A stretch of DNA of 34,694 nucleotides from Nocardiopsaceae bacterium. GTDB taxonomy: Bacteria; Actinomycetota; Actinomycetes; Streptosporangiales; Streptosporangiaceae. The position numbers and the translations under genes were made by a program. Shown here piece after piece: positions 21,661 to 29,490 of the stretch (positions within the stretch are counted from its first letter, which is position 1; each line of letters starts with the position of its first letter). The stretch covers positions 1 through 34,694 of the forward strand of contig JAFMRC010000015.1 of the NCBI GenBank assembly GCA_017354375.1, given 5' to 3'. A model generated the notes under the pieces. The model did not search any database, had not been told where the DNA came from, and saw only the letters and a list, made by a program, of their open reading frames with translations.

Positions 21661-22902
21661 ATGAAGCTCGACCCGTCCGTCCTGGGGATCGTGCTGGCCG
21701 GCGGGGCCGGCACCCGGCTGGCACCGCTGACCGACGACCGGGCCAAGCCCGCCGTGCCGTTCGGGGGGACGTTCCGGCTGATCGACTTCGCGCTGTCCAA
21801 CCTGGCCAACAGCGGCATCCTGAAGAACTGCGTGCTCACCCAGTACAAGAGCCACAGCCTGGACCGGCACATCTCCCAGACGTGGCGACTGTCGGCGCTG
21901 CTCGGCTACTACGTGACGCCGGTGCCGGCGCAGCAGCGGCTCGGTCCGCAGTGGTACACCGGGTCGGCGGACGCGATCTTCCAGTCGATGAACCTGATCA
22001 ACGACGAGCGGCCGGACATCGTCGTCGTGACCGGCGCCGACCACGTGTACCGGATGGACCTGCGGCAGATGATCGACCAGCATGTCACCCACGGCGCCGG
22101 GGTGACGGTGGCGGCCATCCCGGTCAGCAGGCAGGACGCGAAGGCGTTCGGCATCGTGGGGGTGGGACGGGACGGGCGGACGATCTCCTCGTTCCTGGAA
22201 AAGCCGTCCGACCCGCCGACGCTGCCGGACAGCCCGGAGGAATCGTTCGCGTCGATGGGCATCTACGTGTTCGACACGCGGATCCTCATCGACGCGCTGC
22301 GCCGGGACGCCGCCGACGCCGCCAGCAAGCACGACATCGGCGGCAACCTGGTCCCGCTGCTGGTCCGCGATGGCGCCGCGCAGGCGTATGACTTCCTGAC
22401 CAACGAGGTTCCCGGCGAGGACGACCGGGATCCCGGCTACTGGCGCGACGTCGGCACGATCGACGCCTACTTCGACGCGCACATGGACCTCCGTACGGTC
22501 CACCCGCAGTTCAACCTGTACAACGCCAAGTGGCCGATCATGACGTCGGTGCCGCCGCTGCCGCCGGCCAAGTTCGTGCACGACGATGGCGACCGGGTGG
22601 GGCGCGCGGTCGACAGCCTGGTCAGCAACGGGGTGATCGTCTCCGGCGGCCTGGTGCGGCAGTCCGTGCTGTCCCCCGGCGTCCGGGTCAACAGCTGGGC
22701 CCGGGTGGAGAAGTCGGTGATCTTGCACAACGTGCAGGTCGGCCGCCGAGCCGTGGTGCACAACGCGATCATCGACAAGAACGTCGTCATTCCCGAGGGC
22801 GCGCAGGTCGGCGTGGACGCCGAGCACGACCGGGCGCGGGGGTTCGTGGTCTCGCCGGGCGGCATCACCGTGGTGGGCAAGGGCCAGCCGGTGCCCATGT
22901 AG
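21661..22902 (+). CDS. glgC: Glucose-1-phosphate adenylyltransferase GlgC
   Basis: GlgC makes ADP-glucose, the committed step of bacterial glycogen synthesis. The 413-aa protein shows [16 protein letters not shown] (nucleotide loop), [66 protein letters not shown] and [19 protein letters not shown], followed by the C-terminal left-handed beta-helix ([19 protein letters not shown]). GAAGGAG precedes the ATG. No glgA is adjacent, so the pathway is completed elsewhere. Confidence 0.96.
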   Translation: MKLDPSVLGIVLAGGAGTRLAPLTDDRAKPAVPFGGTFRLIDFALSNLANSGILKNCVLTQYKSHSLDRHISQTWRLSALLGYYVTPVPAQQRLGPQWYTGSADAIFQSMNLINDERPDIVVVTGADHVYRMDLRQMIDQHVTHGAGVTVAAIPVSRQDAKAFGIVGVGRDGRTISSFLEKPSDPPTLPDSPEESFASMGIYVFDTRILIDALRRDAADAASKHDIGGNLVPLLVRDGAAQAYDFLTNEVPGEDDRDPGYWRDVGTIDAYFDAHMDLRTVHPQFNLYNAKWPIMTSVPPLPPAKFVHDDGDRVGRAVDSLVSNGVIVSGGLVRQSVLSPGVRVNSWARVEKSVILHNVQVGRRAVVHNAIIDKNVVIPEGAQVGVDAEHDRARGFVVSPGGITVVGKGQPVPM

Positions 22903-22947
22903 ATATATCGCGCCTAGCTGAAGAGCCTGTGAGATAGTGGTCCGGCT

Positions 22948-23406
22948 ATGGAGATGAGTTCGAAATTCGCCGCGATCCGCCTAGTTGCTGCATGTATCGC
23001 CGTCACGGCGCTGGCAGGCTGTTCCAGTGGAGCGCCGACGCATACGCAGGGGCCGACGCACGCGCAGGGTACGGTTAGCAACCGTTTCGGGGAAGGCGCG
23101 CCCCTGCTGACCCAGTGCGGCATTAGTCACGGGACGATAAAGCCACCGACGGGGCAGCCGTGGTACCGGGACGGTAAGGTTCTTCCGCTTACCGGCCGGG
23201 GTGTTTCGCCCGGGCGTGGTGCGGCGCTCTATACCTGGCGGTCCCACAAGGACGGAAAAATTATTGGCGGCAAGAGCCTAATGAACTGGGATTACTGGGC
23301 AGCCGAGAATAACACGCTGCCGACCGCCGTCTGCGGACCCGACGCCTCCGCGTCTAAACTGGCCGCGCAAATTTGGCCTGGAAAACCAAGCCCTTGGGCG
23401 ACGTGA
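22948..23406 (+). CDS. Small lipoprotein of unknown function
   Basis: The protein opens with a lipoprotein signal (MSSKFAAIRLVAACIAVTAL then AGC; acylated Cys at residue 25). A low-complexity linker follows in which GPTHTQ and GPTHAQ form a duplication. The rest, about 110 residues with two Cys and several Trp (NWDYWAAENN), matches nothing I recognise. ATG 22948 or 22954 may be used; no good ribosome-binding site is seen. It is probably anchored to the outer face of the membrane. Confidence 0.75.
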   Translation: MEMSSKFAAIRLVAACIAVTALAGCSSGAPTHTQGPTHAQGTVSNRFGEGAPLLTQCGISHGTIKPPTGQPWYRDGKVLPLTGRGVSPGRGAALYTWRSHKDGKIIGGKSLMNWDYWAAENNTLPTAVCGPDASASKLAAQIWPGKPSPWAT

Positions 23407-23676
23407 GTCCTTAACAGGATCCGAGGGCCTCGTCCTCATCGAGCACGCCACCGAGGCGATCCCCGATCAGGTTCTCAGGATCGCCGAGCAGGAACTACGC
23501 TCCTGGACAGGTTCGCCACGCGCCGAGGCCGCAACGACAGCAACGGCGCCAACGCTGCTGCGGGGCCGGACTGCGGCGATGGGGGCACCACTGTCGTCCG
23601 GCAGCGCGTGGGCCGGGCGCCCAGCCGCGGCTCTCCCGTGATCGAGTCGCCCTTGCTGGGAAAACCCCAGTGGCTT
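23407..23676. other. Gap between lipoprotein and the hairpin element
   Basis: No intact gene is supported. On the plus strand about 23427-23516 reads GLVLIEHATEAIPDQVLRIA and EQELRSW, with coding-like composition but no start of its own; it could be debris of a lost gene. It runs into a 70-bp inverted-repeat element. Confidence 0.4.
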
Positions 23677-23746
23677 GCTTTGTAGGGTGAATGGTTGGAT
23701 TGAAACGTTTCACCAGGCGATTAGGCAACCATTCACCGTACAAAGC
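23677..23746. repeat. 70-bp inverted-repeat element with a LacI-type palindrome
   Basis: The arms 23677-23697 and 23726-23746 are 21 bp with one mismatch (left arm starts GCTTTGTAGGGTGAATGG). Between them TGAAACGTTTCA (23701-23712) is a perfect 12-bp palindrome of the type bound by LacI-family regulators. It lies beyond the stop codons of two converging genes. It may be a bidirectional terminator, the joined ends of a lost insertion element or a miniature element, or an operator left from a deleted sugar gene. Confidence 0.7.
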
Positions 23747-23764
23747 CATCGTCCCCCTGGAGGC

Positions 23765-25135
23765 CTATCCCGGCCAGCGGCGCCCTCCGGTCCAGTAGCG
23801 GTCGATGTGCTCCAGCGGCCGGCCCTTGGTCTCCGGGACGAACCGCCAGGTGAACACGATCGCGAGCCCGGCGAACATGGCGTAGATCCAGAACGTCCAG
23901 GCCTTCCCGACGGCGTTGATCAGCGACAGGAACGTGACCGACACCAGCAGGTTGGCGCCCCAGTTCGCCACCGTGGCCGCGCTGGCGCCCGCCCCGCGAA
24001 GCCGGTTGGGGAAGACCTCCGCGCTCATCAGCCAGAACAACGGCGAGATCGACAGCGAGTAGCAGGCAACGTACACCAGCAGGACGACGAGCACGCCCGC
24101 GCCCCAGCTCGACGCGCCGGACCCGAGGGCCGCGCCGAGCAGCACCAGCATCACGCCCATGCCGGCCAGCCCGAGGTAGAACAGCGCCTTGCGGCCGACG
24201 ACGTCGACGAACGCGATGGTCGGGAACACGAACACGAACAGGGCCGCCCCGACGTAGATGGTGGGCAGCAGCGAGTTGCCGCCCACTCCCGCGTAGCCGA
24301 AGATGGTCGGCGTGTAGAACAGCACCGTGTTCGGCCCGACGAACTGCTGGAACACCGCCAGGCCGACGCCCGCCACCAGCGCGCCCCGCATCCCGGGGCG
24401 CAGCAGCTCCCGCCAGGAGGTGCCCTCGCTCTCGGCGATGTTGCGCCGCAGCAGCTCCAGCTCGGCCTGGTGGCCGCGCGGGTTGCCGCGCCGGAGCACC
24501 GCGTCGGCCTCGTCCCACCGGCCCCGCATCGCCAGCCAGCGCGGCGAGTGCGACATCCGCAGCATGCCGACGGTCAGCACCGCGGCGGGAAGCACCGCGG
24601 CGGCGAACATCGGCCGCCACCCCCAGCCGGCCGAGTCGAACGCGAAGTCCAGGACGTAGGAGATGAGGATGCCGCCGGAGATGGCGAGCTGCTGCAGGAT
24701 GACCAGGCCGCCGCGGATGGGCGCCGGGGACATTTCGGCGATGTAGGCCGGCACCACCAGCGAGGACGCGCCCACCGCGACCCCGGTGATGATCCGGAAG
24801 GCCAGGAACGACCCCATGTCCCAGCTCACGGCGGTCAGGATCGCCCCGGCGCCGTAGAGGATCCCCATCGCCAGGAGGGTGTAGCGGCGGCTGAACCGGT
24901 TGGCGGCCGGGCCGCCGATGACGCCGCCGATGACCGCGCCGATCAGCACCGCGGCCACGGCCAGTTCCTCGGTGGCGGACGACAGGTGAAAGCCCGCCTT
25001 CAGCAGGTTCTCCGCGCCGCTGATGACCCCGATGTCATAACCGAACAGCATCCCGCCGATCGCCGCCACCCCGGCGACCAGGTAGGTGTGCCGGGGCGTT
25101 TCCCGCACCGTGCCCCAGGAGACCGTGGCGGTCAT
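23765..25135 (-). CDS. Sugar porter family MFS transporter
   Basis: Sugar porters bring in hexoses or pentoses by proton symport. The 456-aa protein has 12 predicted membrane segments and the family motifs GYDIGVISGAE in segment 1, GGPAANRFSRRYTLL after segment 2, AFRIITGVAVGASSLVVPAY, PRWLAMRGRWDEADAVL in the central loop, GVGLAVFQQFVGPNTVLFYTP (the QQ substrate motif) and VPETKGRPLEHID at the end. ATG 25135 overlaps the stop of the preceding small gene by 4 bp (ATGA), so the two are coupled. The substrate is not known; its neighbours suggest a sugar-acid or aldose route. Confidence 0.92.
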   Translation of the reverse strand: MTATVSWGTVRETPRHTYLVAGVAAIGGMLFGYDIGVISGAENLLKAGFHLSSATEELAVAAVLIGAVIGGVIGGPAANRFSRRYTLLAMGILYGAGAILTAVSWDMGSFLAFRIITGVAVGASSLVVPAYIAEMSPAPIRGGLVILQQLAISGGILISYVLDFAFDSAGWGWRPMFAAAVLPAAVLTVGMLRMSHSPRWLAMRGRWDEADAVLRRGNPRGHQAELELLRRNIAESEGTSWRELLRPGMRGALVAGVGLAVFQQFVGPNTVLFYTPTIFGYAGVGGNSLLPTIYVGAALFVFVFPTIAFVDVVGRKALFYLGLAGMGVMLVLLGAALGSGASSWGAGVLVVLLVYVACYSLSISPLFWLMSAEVFPNRLRGAGASAATVANWGANLLVSVTFLSLINAVGKAWTFWIYAMFAGLAIVFTWRFVPETKGRPLEHIDRYWTGGRRWPG

Positions 25136-25434
25136 GACACGCCGCCCGGATCGTCGTCCGGCAGGGCGATGGCCCGGGCCCCGGGGGCGAGCCGGTAGGC
25201 GGGCTCGTGTCGCGACTCGGCCTCGCCCCGTTCCTCGATCAGCCGCTGGTCGGACAGCCCGCGCAGGATCCGCCCGGTAACCTCCGGGCTGGCCTGTTCC
25301 GCCACGACCTCGATCTCCGCCCGGGTGACCGGGCGTCCCAGGTACTCGAGGGTGGCGATGGCCTCGTACACGTACGCTTCCGAGCCGGTGAGCCGCATCG
25401 GCTCCACCGACAGCGAGTCGCCGTTGGTTTCCAT
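25132..25434 (-). CDS. 100-aa winged-helix-like protein coupled to the sugar porter
   Basis: The middle of the protein (EAYVYEAIATLEYLGRPVTR, then AEIEVVAEQASPEVTGRILR and GLSDQRLIEERGE) has the spacing of a winged helix, and the end reads PAYRLAPGARAIALP. I cannot place it in a named family. Translational overlap with the porter gene suggests that it regulates the porter or senses its substrate. Confidence 0.65.
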   Translation of the reverse strand: METNGDSLSVEPMRLTGSEAYVYEAIATLEYLGRPVTRAEIEVVAEQASPEVTGRILRGLSDQRLIEERGEAESRHEPAYRLAPGARAIALPDDDPGGVS

Positions 25435-25472
25435 GCCTCGCGGCTACCCGGGGATCTGGCGGATACTCCCCT

Positions 25473-26423
25473 TTACCGATCCGGGGCGCTGGTCAGGTAG
25501 GTGGCGGCCAGGTCCAGGTCGCCGTGTTCCTTCGCCCCGGCGGCCAGCCGGTCGGCGATCGCGTCGGCCACCGGCAGGTCCAGGCCCCGGTCCCGGGCCG
25601 CGGCGCGGACCAGGTCCGCGTCCTTGGCCGCCAGCCGCAGCGGGAACGCGGGCTCGAAGTTCCGCTCGGTCATCGCCTTGCCCTTCATCCGCAGGTACGG
25701 CATGTCGAGCCCGCCGCCCTCGATGGCGCCGAAGAACAGGCCGGGATCCAGCCCGAGCCCCTGGGCGAGGGCGATGGTCTCCGCGCCGGCCGCCACCACG
25801 GCCAGGACCCAGTTGTTGGCCACCAGCTTCAGGCGGGTGCCGGCGCCCGCTTCCCCGACCCGGATGGTCTTGGACCCGATGGCGTCGAAGATCGGCCGGA
25901 TCCGGCCCCGGGCCTCCTCGGGACCCGATTCGAGGATGACGAGCTGTCCGGCCTCGGCGGGCTGCCTGGTGCCGAGCACCGGGGCGTCCACGAAGCCGAC
26001 GCCCCGGCCGTTGGCCAGTTCCGCACAGCGCTTGGTGGCGGGCTCCCCGATCGTGCTCATCTGCACCCACAGCGCGTGGTGCGGGCCGTGCGGGTCGTCG
26101 GTGCGGTCGCCGCCGGGCTCGGCGTTGGGACCTGGCATGACGCTCAGCGCCCCGCCCGGTCCGCCCATCGTGGCCGTCACCGCGTCGGCGTCGGACAGCA
26201 TCGTGATGACGATCCCGGCCCCGCGGGCCGCCTCGGCCGGGGTGCCGGCGATGTGCACGCCGTCGGCGGCGAGGGGCTCGGCCTTGCTCCGGGTCCGGTT
26301 CCAGGCCCGGACGGGAAAGCCGGCCCGCGCGATGTTCCGCGCGATCGGGAGGCCCATGATGCCGCCTGCCCCGATGACCGCGACCGTCTCCGTCTCCGCG
26401 CCCGTCTCCGTCTTCCCAGCCAT
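25473..26423 (-). CDS. NAD(P)-dependent beta-hydroxyacid dehydrogenase (6PGDH/HIBADH-like)
   Basis: These enzymes oxidise beta-hydroxyacids such as 3-hydroxyisobutyrate, tartronate semialdehyde or 6-phosphogluconate. TVAVIGAGGIMGLPIARNIA is the nucleotide loop, VWNRT-like AWNRTRSK binds the cofactor ribose, WVQMSTIG and FVDAPVLGTRQPAEAGQLVI form the substrate region, and KLVANNWVLAVVAAGAETI holds the catalytic Lys. About 20 extra residues (PNAEPGGDRTDDPHGPHH) are inserted before the WVQMST strand. 316 aa. It is 38 bp upstream of the small winged-helix gene in the same direction. Confidence 0.87.
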   Translation of the reverse strand: MAGKTETGAETETVAVIGAGGIMGLPIARNIARAGFPVRAWNRTRSKAEPLAADGVHIAGTPAEAARGAGIVITMLSDADAVTATMGGPGGALSVMPGPNAEPGGDRTDDPHGPHHALWVQMSTIGEPATKRCAELANGRGVGFVDAPVLGTRQPAEAGQLVILESGPEEARGRIRPIFDAIGSKTIRVGEAGAGTRLKLVANNWVLAVVAAGAETIALAQGLGLDPGLFFGAIEGGGLDMPYLRMKGKAMTERNFEPAFPLRLAAKDADLVRAAARDRGLDLPVADAIADRLAAGAKEHGDLDLAATYLTSAPDR

Positions 26424-26489
26424 TCGCTCTTTCCCCCTTGAATGTCGTGTGATTAGCCTTTTTACCCGCGCTGGGCGCCAGAATCCGGG

Positions 26490-27452
26490 TCAGGCCGGCT
26501 GGCGCTCGCGGACGCGGGGCAACACCCGATCGGCGAAGAACTCGAAGGCGCCTTCGAGGTTCCCGCCGACCTGGGCCAGGTACACATCGTCGAACCCGGC
26601 GTCGGCGAACGCGCGGACCGCCTCGACGTAGGGTTCGGGGTCCGGGCCGCACGGGGCGGTGACCATGTCGTCGGTCACCAGGTCGGCGAGCTGGGAGAAG
26701 TGCCGGGGCAGCGGCAGGAGCTGGCCCGCCTCGCCGGGAATGTAGTCGGTGGCCCACAGCCGCCGCATGGTGGTGCGGGACTGGTCCGTGTCGGGTCCCC
26801 AGCAGACCTTGAGGCCGCCCTGCACCGGCCGGTCGCCGCCACCGTTGTCACGGTAGGTCCGGACCAGGTCCTCGTCCGGCTTCATGCAGATGTACCCGTC
26901 GCCGATGCGCGCGGCCAGCCGCGCGGACTTCTGCCCGAAGCCGGACACGTAGATGGGCGGCGGCTGGTCCGGCAGCGTGTACAGGCGCGCGGTCTCCACC
27001 TCGTAGTACTCGCCGTCGTGGGTGACCTGCTCACCGCTGAACAGCCGCCGGATGATGTCCACCGACTCCTCCAGCATGTCCAGCCGCTGGGCGGCGGCGG
27101 GCCAGCGGGCGCCGGTGATCTGCTCGTTCAGGGCCTCACCGCTGCCGACGCCGAGGGTGAACCGGCCGTCGGTCAGCAGGCCCGAGGTCGCCGCGGCCTG
27201 CGCGATGACCGCCGGATGAGTGCGGATCGTCGGGCAGGTCACCGCCGTCCCGATCGGCAGGCTGGTGACCTGGGACAGGGCGCCGATCACGGACCAGGCG
27301 AAACTGGACTCGCCCTGCTCGTCGAGCCAGGGATGGAAGTGGTCGGAGATCCACAGCGCCTCGAACCCGGCCTGCTCGGCCAGCCGGGCCTGCCTGATCA
27401 GGCTCGCCGGGCTATATTCCTCCGACGACAGGAAGTATCCGATGCGTGTCAT
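26490..27452 (-). CDS. F420-dependent LLM-class oxidoreductase, FGD-like family
   Basis: The protein is a luciferase-like TIM barrel using coenzyme F420. IGYFLSSEEYSPASLIRQAR, LWISDHFHPWLDEQGESSFA, IGTAVTCPTIRTHPAVIAQA, LGVGSGEALNEQITG, LYTLPDQPPPIYVSGFGQKS and VYLAQVGGNLEGAFEFFADR match the TIGR03557 group related to F420-dependent glucose-6-phosphate dehydrogenase. 320 aa. The sugar porter and 6PGDH-like neighbours make a sugar or sugar-phosphate substrate attractive, but that is inference. Confidence 0.88.
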   Translation of the reverse strand: MTRIGYFLSSEEYSPASLIRQARLAEQAGFEALWISDHFHPWLDEQGESSFAWSVIGALSQVTSLPIGTAVTCPTIRTHPAVIAQAAATSGLLTDGRFTLGVGSGEALNEQITGARWPAAAQRLDMLEESVDIIRRLFSGEQVTHDGEYYEVETARLYTLPDQPPPIYVSGFGQKSARLAARIGDGYICMKPDEDLVRTYRDNGGGDRPVQGGLKVCWGPDTDQSRTTMRRLWATDYIPGEAGQLLPLPRHFSQLADLVTDDMVTAPCGPDPEPYVEAVRAFADAGFDDVYLAQVGGNLEGAFEFFADRVLPRVRERQPA

Positions 27453-27505
27453 GCCCGCCCGCTACCCGCGGCGACAGCCGTTAACCTCGGCGTGCGATCG
27501 CCCGG

Positions 27506-27910
27506 TTAGATCGCGTCCGGGATTAGCGCATCGACCTCGAATTCCACGAGCCACTCGGGGTCGATGAAGCGCGAGACCTCGGCGAACGTGCAGGCGGGGC
27601 GGACCTGGGCAAACCGCTCGCCGTGCGCTCGGGCGGCCTCGTGCCAACGGGTAACGTCGGTGAGCATCACGCGAGTCCGGACGACGTGGTCCAGCGACGC
27701 GCCCGCCTCCCGCAGGGCCTGCTCGGCGATGTCGAGGCAGCGGACCGACTGGGCGTAGACATCACCAGGAGCCGTGGTGCTCCCGTCGTCCGCGATCGCC
27801 GCGGTTCCGGCGACGCACACGTACGCCCCCGAGCGCACGGCCCGGGAGAACCCGATCTGCGGCTCAAGAGGCGATCCGGAGCTCACCAGCCTGCGAGATG
27901 AGGTCGTCAT
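27506..27910 (-). CDS. RidA family protein without the canonical arginine
   Basis: RidA-type trimers hydrolyse reactive imines. The 134-aa protein has the chorismate-mutase-like fold (SGAYVCVAGTAAI, DVYAQSVRCLDIAEQALREA, DHVVRTRVMLTDV). In archetypal RidA the substrate-binding Arg lies in PARS; here the same place reads RPACTFAEVSRF, with Cys. It therefore belongs to one of the RidA subgroups of uncertain activity. TAGGGT lies 6 nt before the ATG on this strand, a candidate leaderless -10. It may be the first gene of a five-gene run. Confidence 0.88.
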   Translation of the reverse strand: MTTSSRRLVSSGSPLEPQIGFSRAVRSGAYVCVAGTAAIADDGSTTAPGDVYAQSVRCLDIAEQALREAGASLDHVVRTRVMLTDVTRWHEAARAHGERFAQVRPACTFAEVSRFIDPEWLVEFEVDALIPDAI

Positions 27911-28016
27911 CCAGCAACCCTATCTAGTGAAGGGCCGGCCGCTGATTTTTCGTCTCGGCGGGTGTCACATATATGGGGCCGGCGGGAAGGCCCGCCTCGG
28001 CGACAAGGGGAAGACG

Positions 28017-29486
28017 ATGACCGGATCCGCTACCGACCGCTCGCGCTGGATAGCCCTGGTGGTGCTGTGCACCGGGATGCTGATGATCGTCCTGGACATG
28101 ACCATCGTCAACGTGGCGCTGCCGTCCATCCAGGCCAACCTGGGCTTCTCGCAATCGAACCTGGCCTGGGTGGTGAACGCCTACCTGATCGCGTTCGCCG
28201 GGCTGCTGCTGCTCGCCGGGAGGCTCGGCGACCTGGCCGGCCGCAGGAACGTCTTCCTGGTCGGCCTCGCTGTCTTCACCGTCGCCTCGCTACTGTGCGG
28301 GCTCGCGGTGAACCAGGAGATGCTGATCACCGCGCGGTTCCTGCAGGGCGCCGGCGGCGCGCTCACCTCGGCCGTGATCCTCGGCATGATCGTGACCATG
28401 TTCTCCGACCCGCGGGAGCAGGCCCAGGCGATCGGCGTGTTCGCCTTCGTCGCGTCAGCGGGCGCGGCGGTGGGCCTGCTGGCCGGGGGAGTCCTGACGC
28501 AGGTCCTGAACTGGCACTGGATCTTCTTCGTCAACCTGCCGATCGGCGTGGTCACGGCCGCCGCCGCCCGGCGGATGGTCGCGCCGGATCGCGGCACCGG
28601 CCTGCGGGCGGGCGCCGACGTGCCCGGTGCCGTCCTGATCACCGGCGCGATGATGCTCGGCGTCTTCACGATCTCGGGCCCGGCCGCGCAACGGGGCTGG
28701 ACGGCCCCCGAGACGATCGTCGGTGGCATCGGCTCGCTCGCGCTGCTGGGTGGCTTCGTCCTGCGGCAGCACACGGCGCGGAACCCGCTCATGCCGCTGC
28801 GGATCCTCGCCTCGCGCAGCGTGGCCGGCGCGAACCTGATCCAGGTTCTGGGCACCGCGGGCATGTTCGGCATGTCCTTCCTCGGCTCGCTGTACCTGCG
28901 GCAGATCCTCGGATACGACCCGCTGCGGATCGGTCTGGCCTTCCTGCCCGTCGCCGTCATCATGGGGATCCTGTCCGTCCGGTACACCGACCGGATCGTC
29001 GTGCGCTTCGGCGCCCAGGCGACGGTGCTGTCGGGCCTGGTGCTGATCGCGGCGGGGCTGGCCCTGTTCGCCGCCATCCCGGCTACGGGCGGCGGGTACC
29101 TGCCCCACGTCTTCCCGGTCACGGTCCTGATGGGCACCGGCGCGGGCCTGTGCTTCCCCGCCCTCATGACGCTGGCCATGTCCGGTGCCACCCCCGAGAA
29201 CGCCGGACTGGCCTCCGGACTCGTCAACACGGCCGGCCAGATCGGCGGCGCGGTCGGGCTCGCGGTACTGGCGACCGTCTCCGCGTCGCGGACCTCGGCA
29301 CTGCTCGCACGGCGCCGCCCGGCCGCAGTCGCGCTGACGGACGGCTATCACCTGGCCTTCTGGATCGCCTGTGCCCTGGTGATCGTGGCGGCCGCGGCCA
29401 CCGGCATCATGGTGCGCCCGCAGCCCTTGCCGGAAGGATCTCCAGGGCCGGAGCCAGCGCCCGTTCTCGCCTCCCAGACCGACTGA
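28017..29486 (+). CDS. DHA2 family MFS drug efflux transporter
   Basis: The 489-aa protein has 14 predicted membrane segments. LDMTIVNVALPSIQANLGFS is motif D1, LLLLAGRLGDLAGRRNVFL motif A, ITARFLQGAGGALTSAVIL motif B and GAAVGLLAGGVLTQVLNWHW motif C, which marks antiporters of the EmrB/QacA type. Substrates are probably toxic or self-made hydrophobic compounds. ATG 28017 is preceded by AAGGGGAAG. It is divergent from the ridA-like gene and stops 4 bp before mrpD, with no visible terminator between. Confidence 0.9.
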   Translation: MTGSATDRSRWIALVVLCTGMLMIVLDMTIVNVALPSIQANLGFSQSNLAWVVNAYLIAFAGLLLLAGRLGDLAGRRNVFLVGLAVFTVASLLCGLAVNQEMLITARFLQGAGGALTSAVILGMIVTMFSDPREQAQAIGVFAFVASAGAAVGLLAGGVLTQVLNWHWIFFVNLPIGVVTAAAARRMVAPDRGTGLRAGADVPGAVLITGAMMLGVFTISGPAAQRGWTAPETIVGGIGSLALLGGFVLRQHTARNPLMPLRILASRSVAGANLIQVLGTAGMFGMSFLGSLYLRQILGYDPLRIGLAFLPVAVIMGILSVRYTDRIVVRFGAQATVLSGLVLIAAGLALFAAIPATGGGYLPHVFPVTVLMGTGAGLCFPALMTLAMSGATPENAGLASGLVNTAGQIGGAVGLAVLATVSASRTSALLARRRPAAVALTDGYHLAFWIACALVIVAAAATGIMVRPQPLPEGSPGPEPAPVLASQTD

Positions 29487-29490
29487 TCCA

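Noticed and set aside
23407-23676. Transposase remnant next to the inverted-repeat element
   Set aside because: The readable frames show no DDE or other transposase motif; a link to the inverted repeats is unproven.
23675-25198. A 507-codon plus-strand frame opposite the sugar porter
   Set aside because: The composition (Gln, Arg, Gly, His) is that of an antisense frame, and the opposite strand carries a complete transporter.
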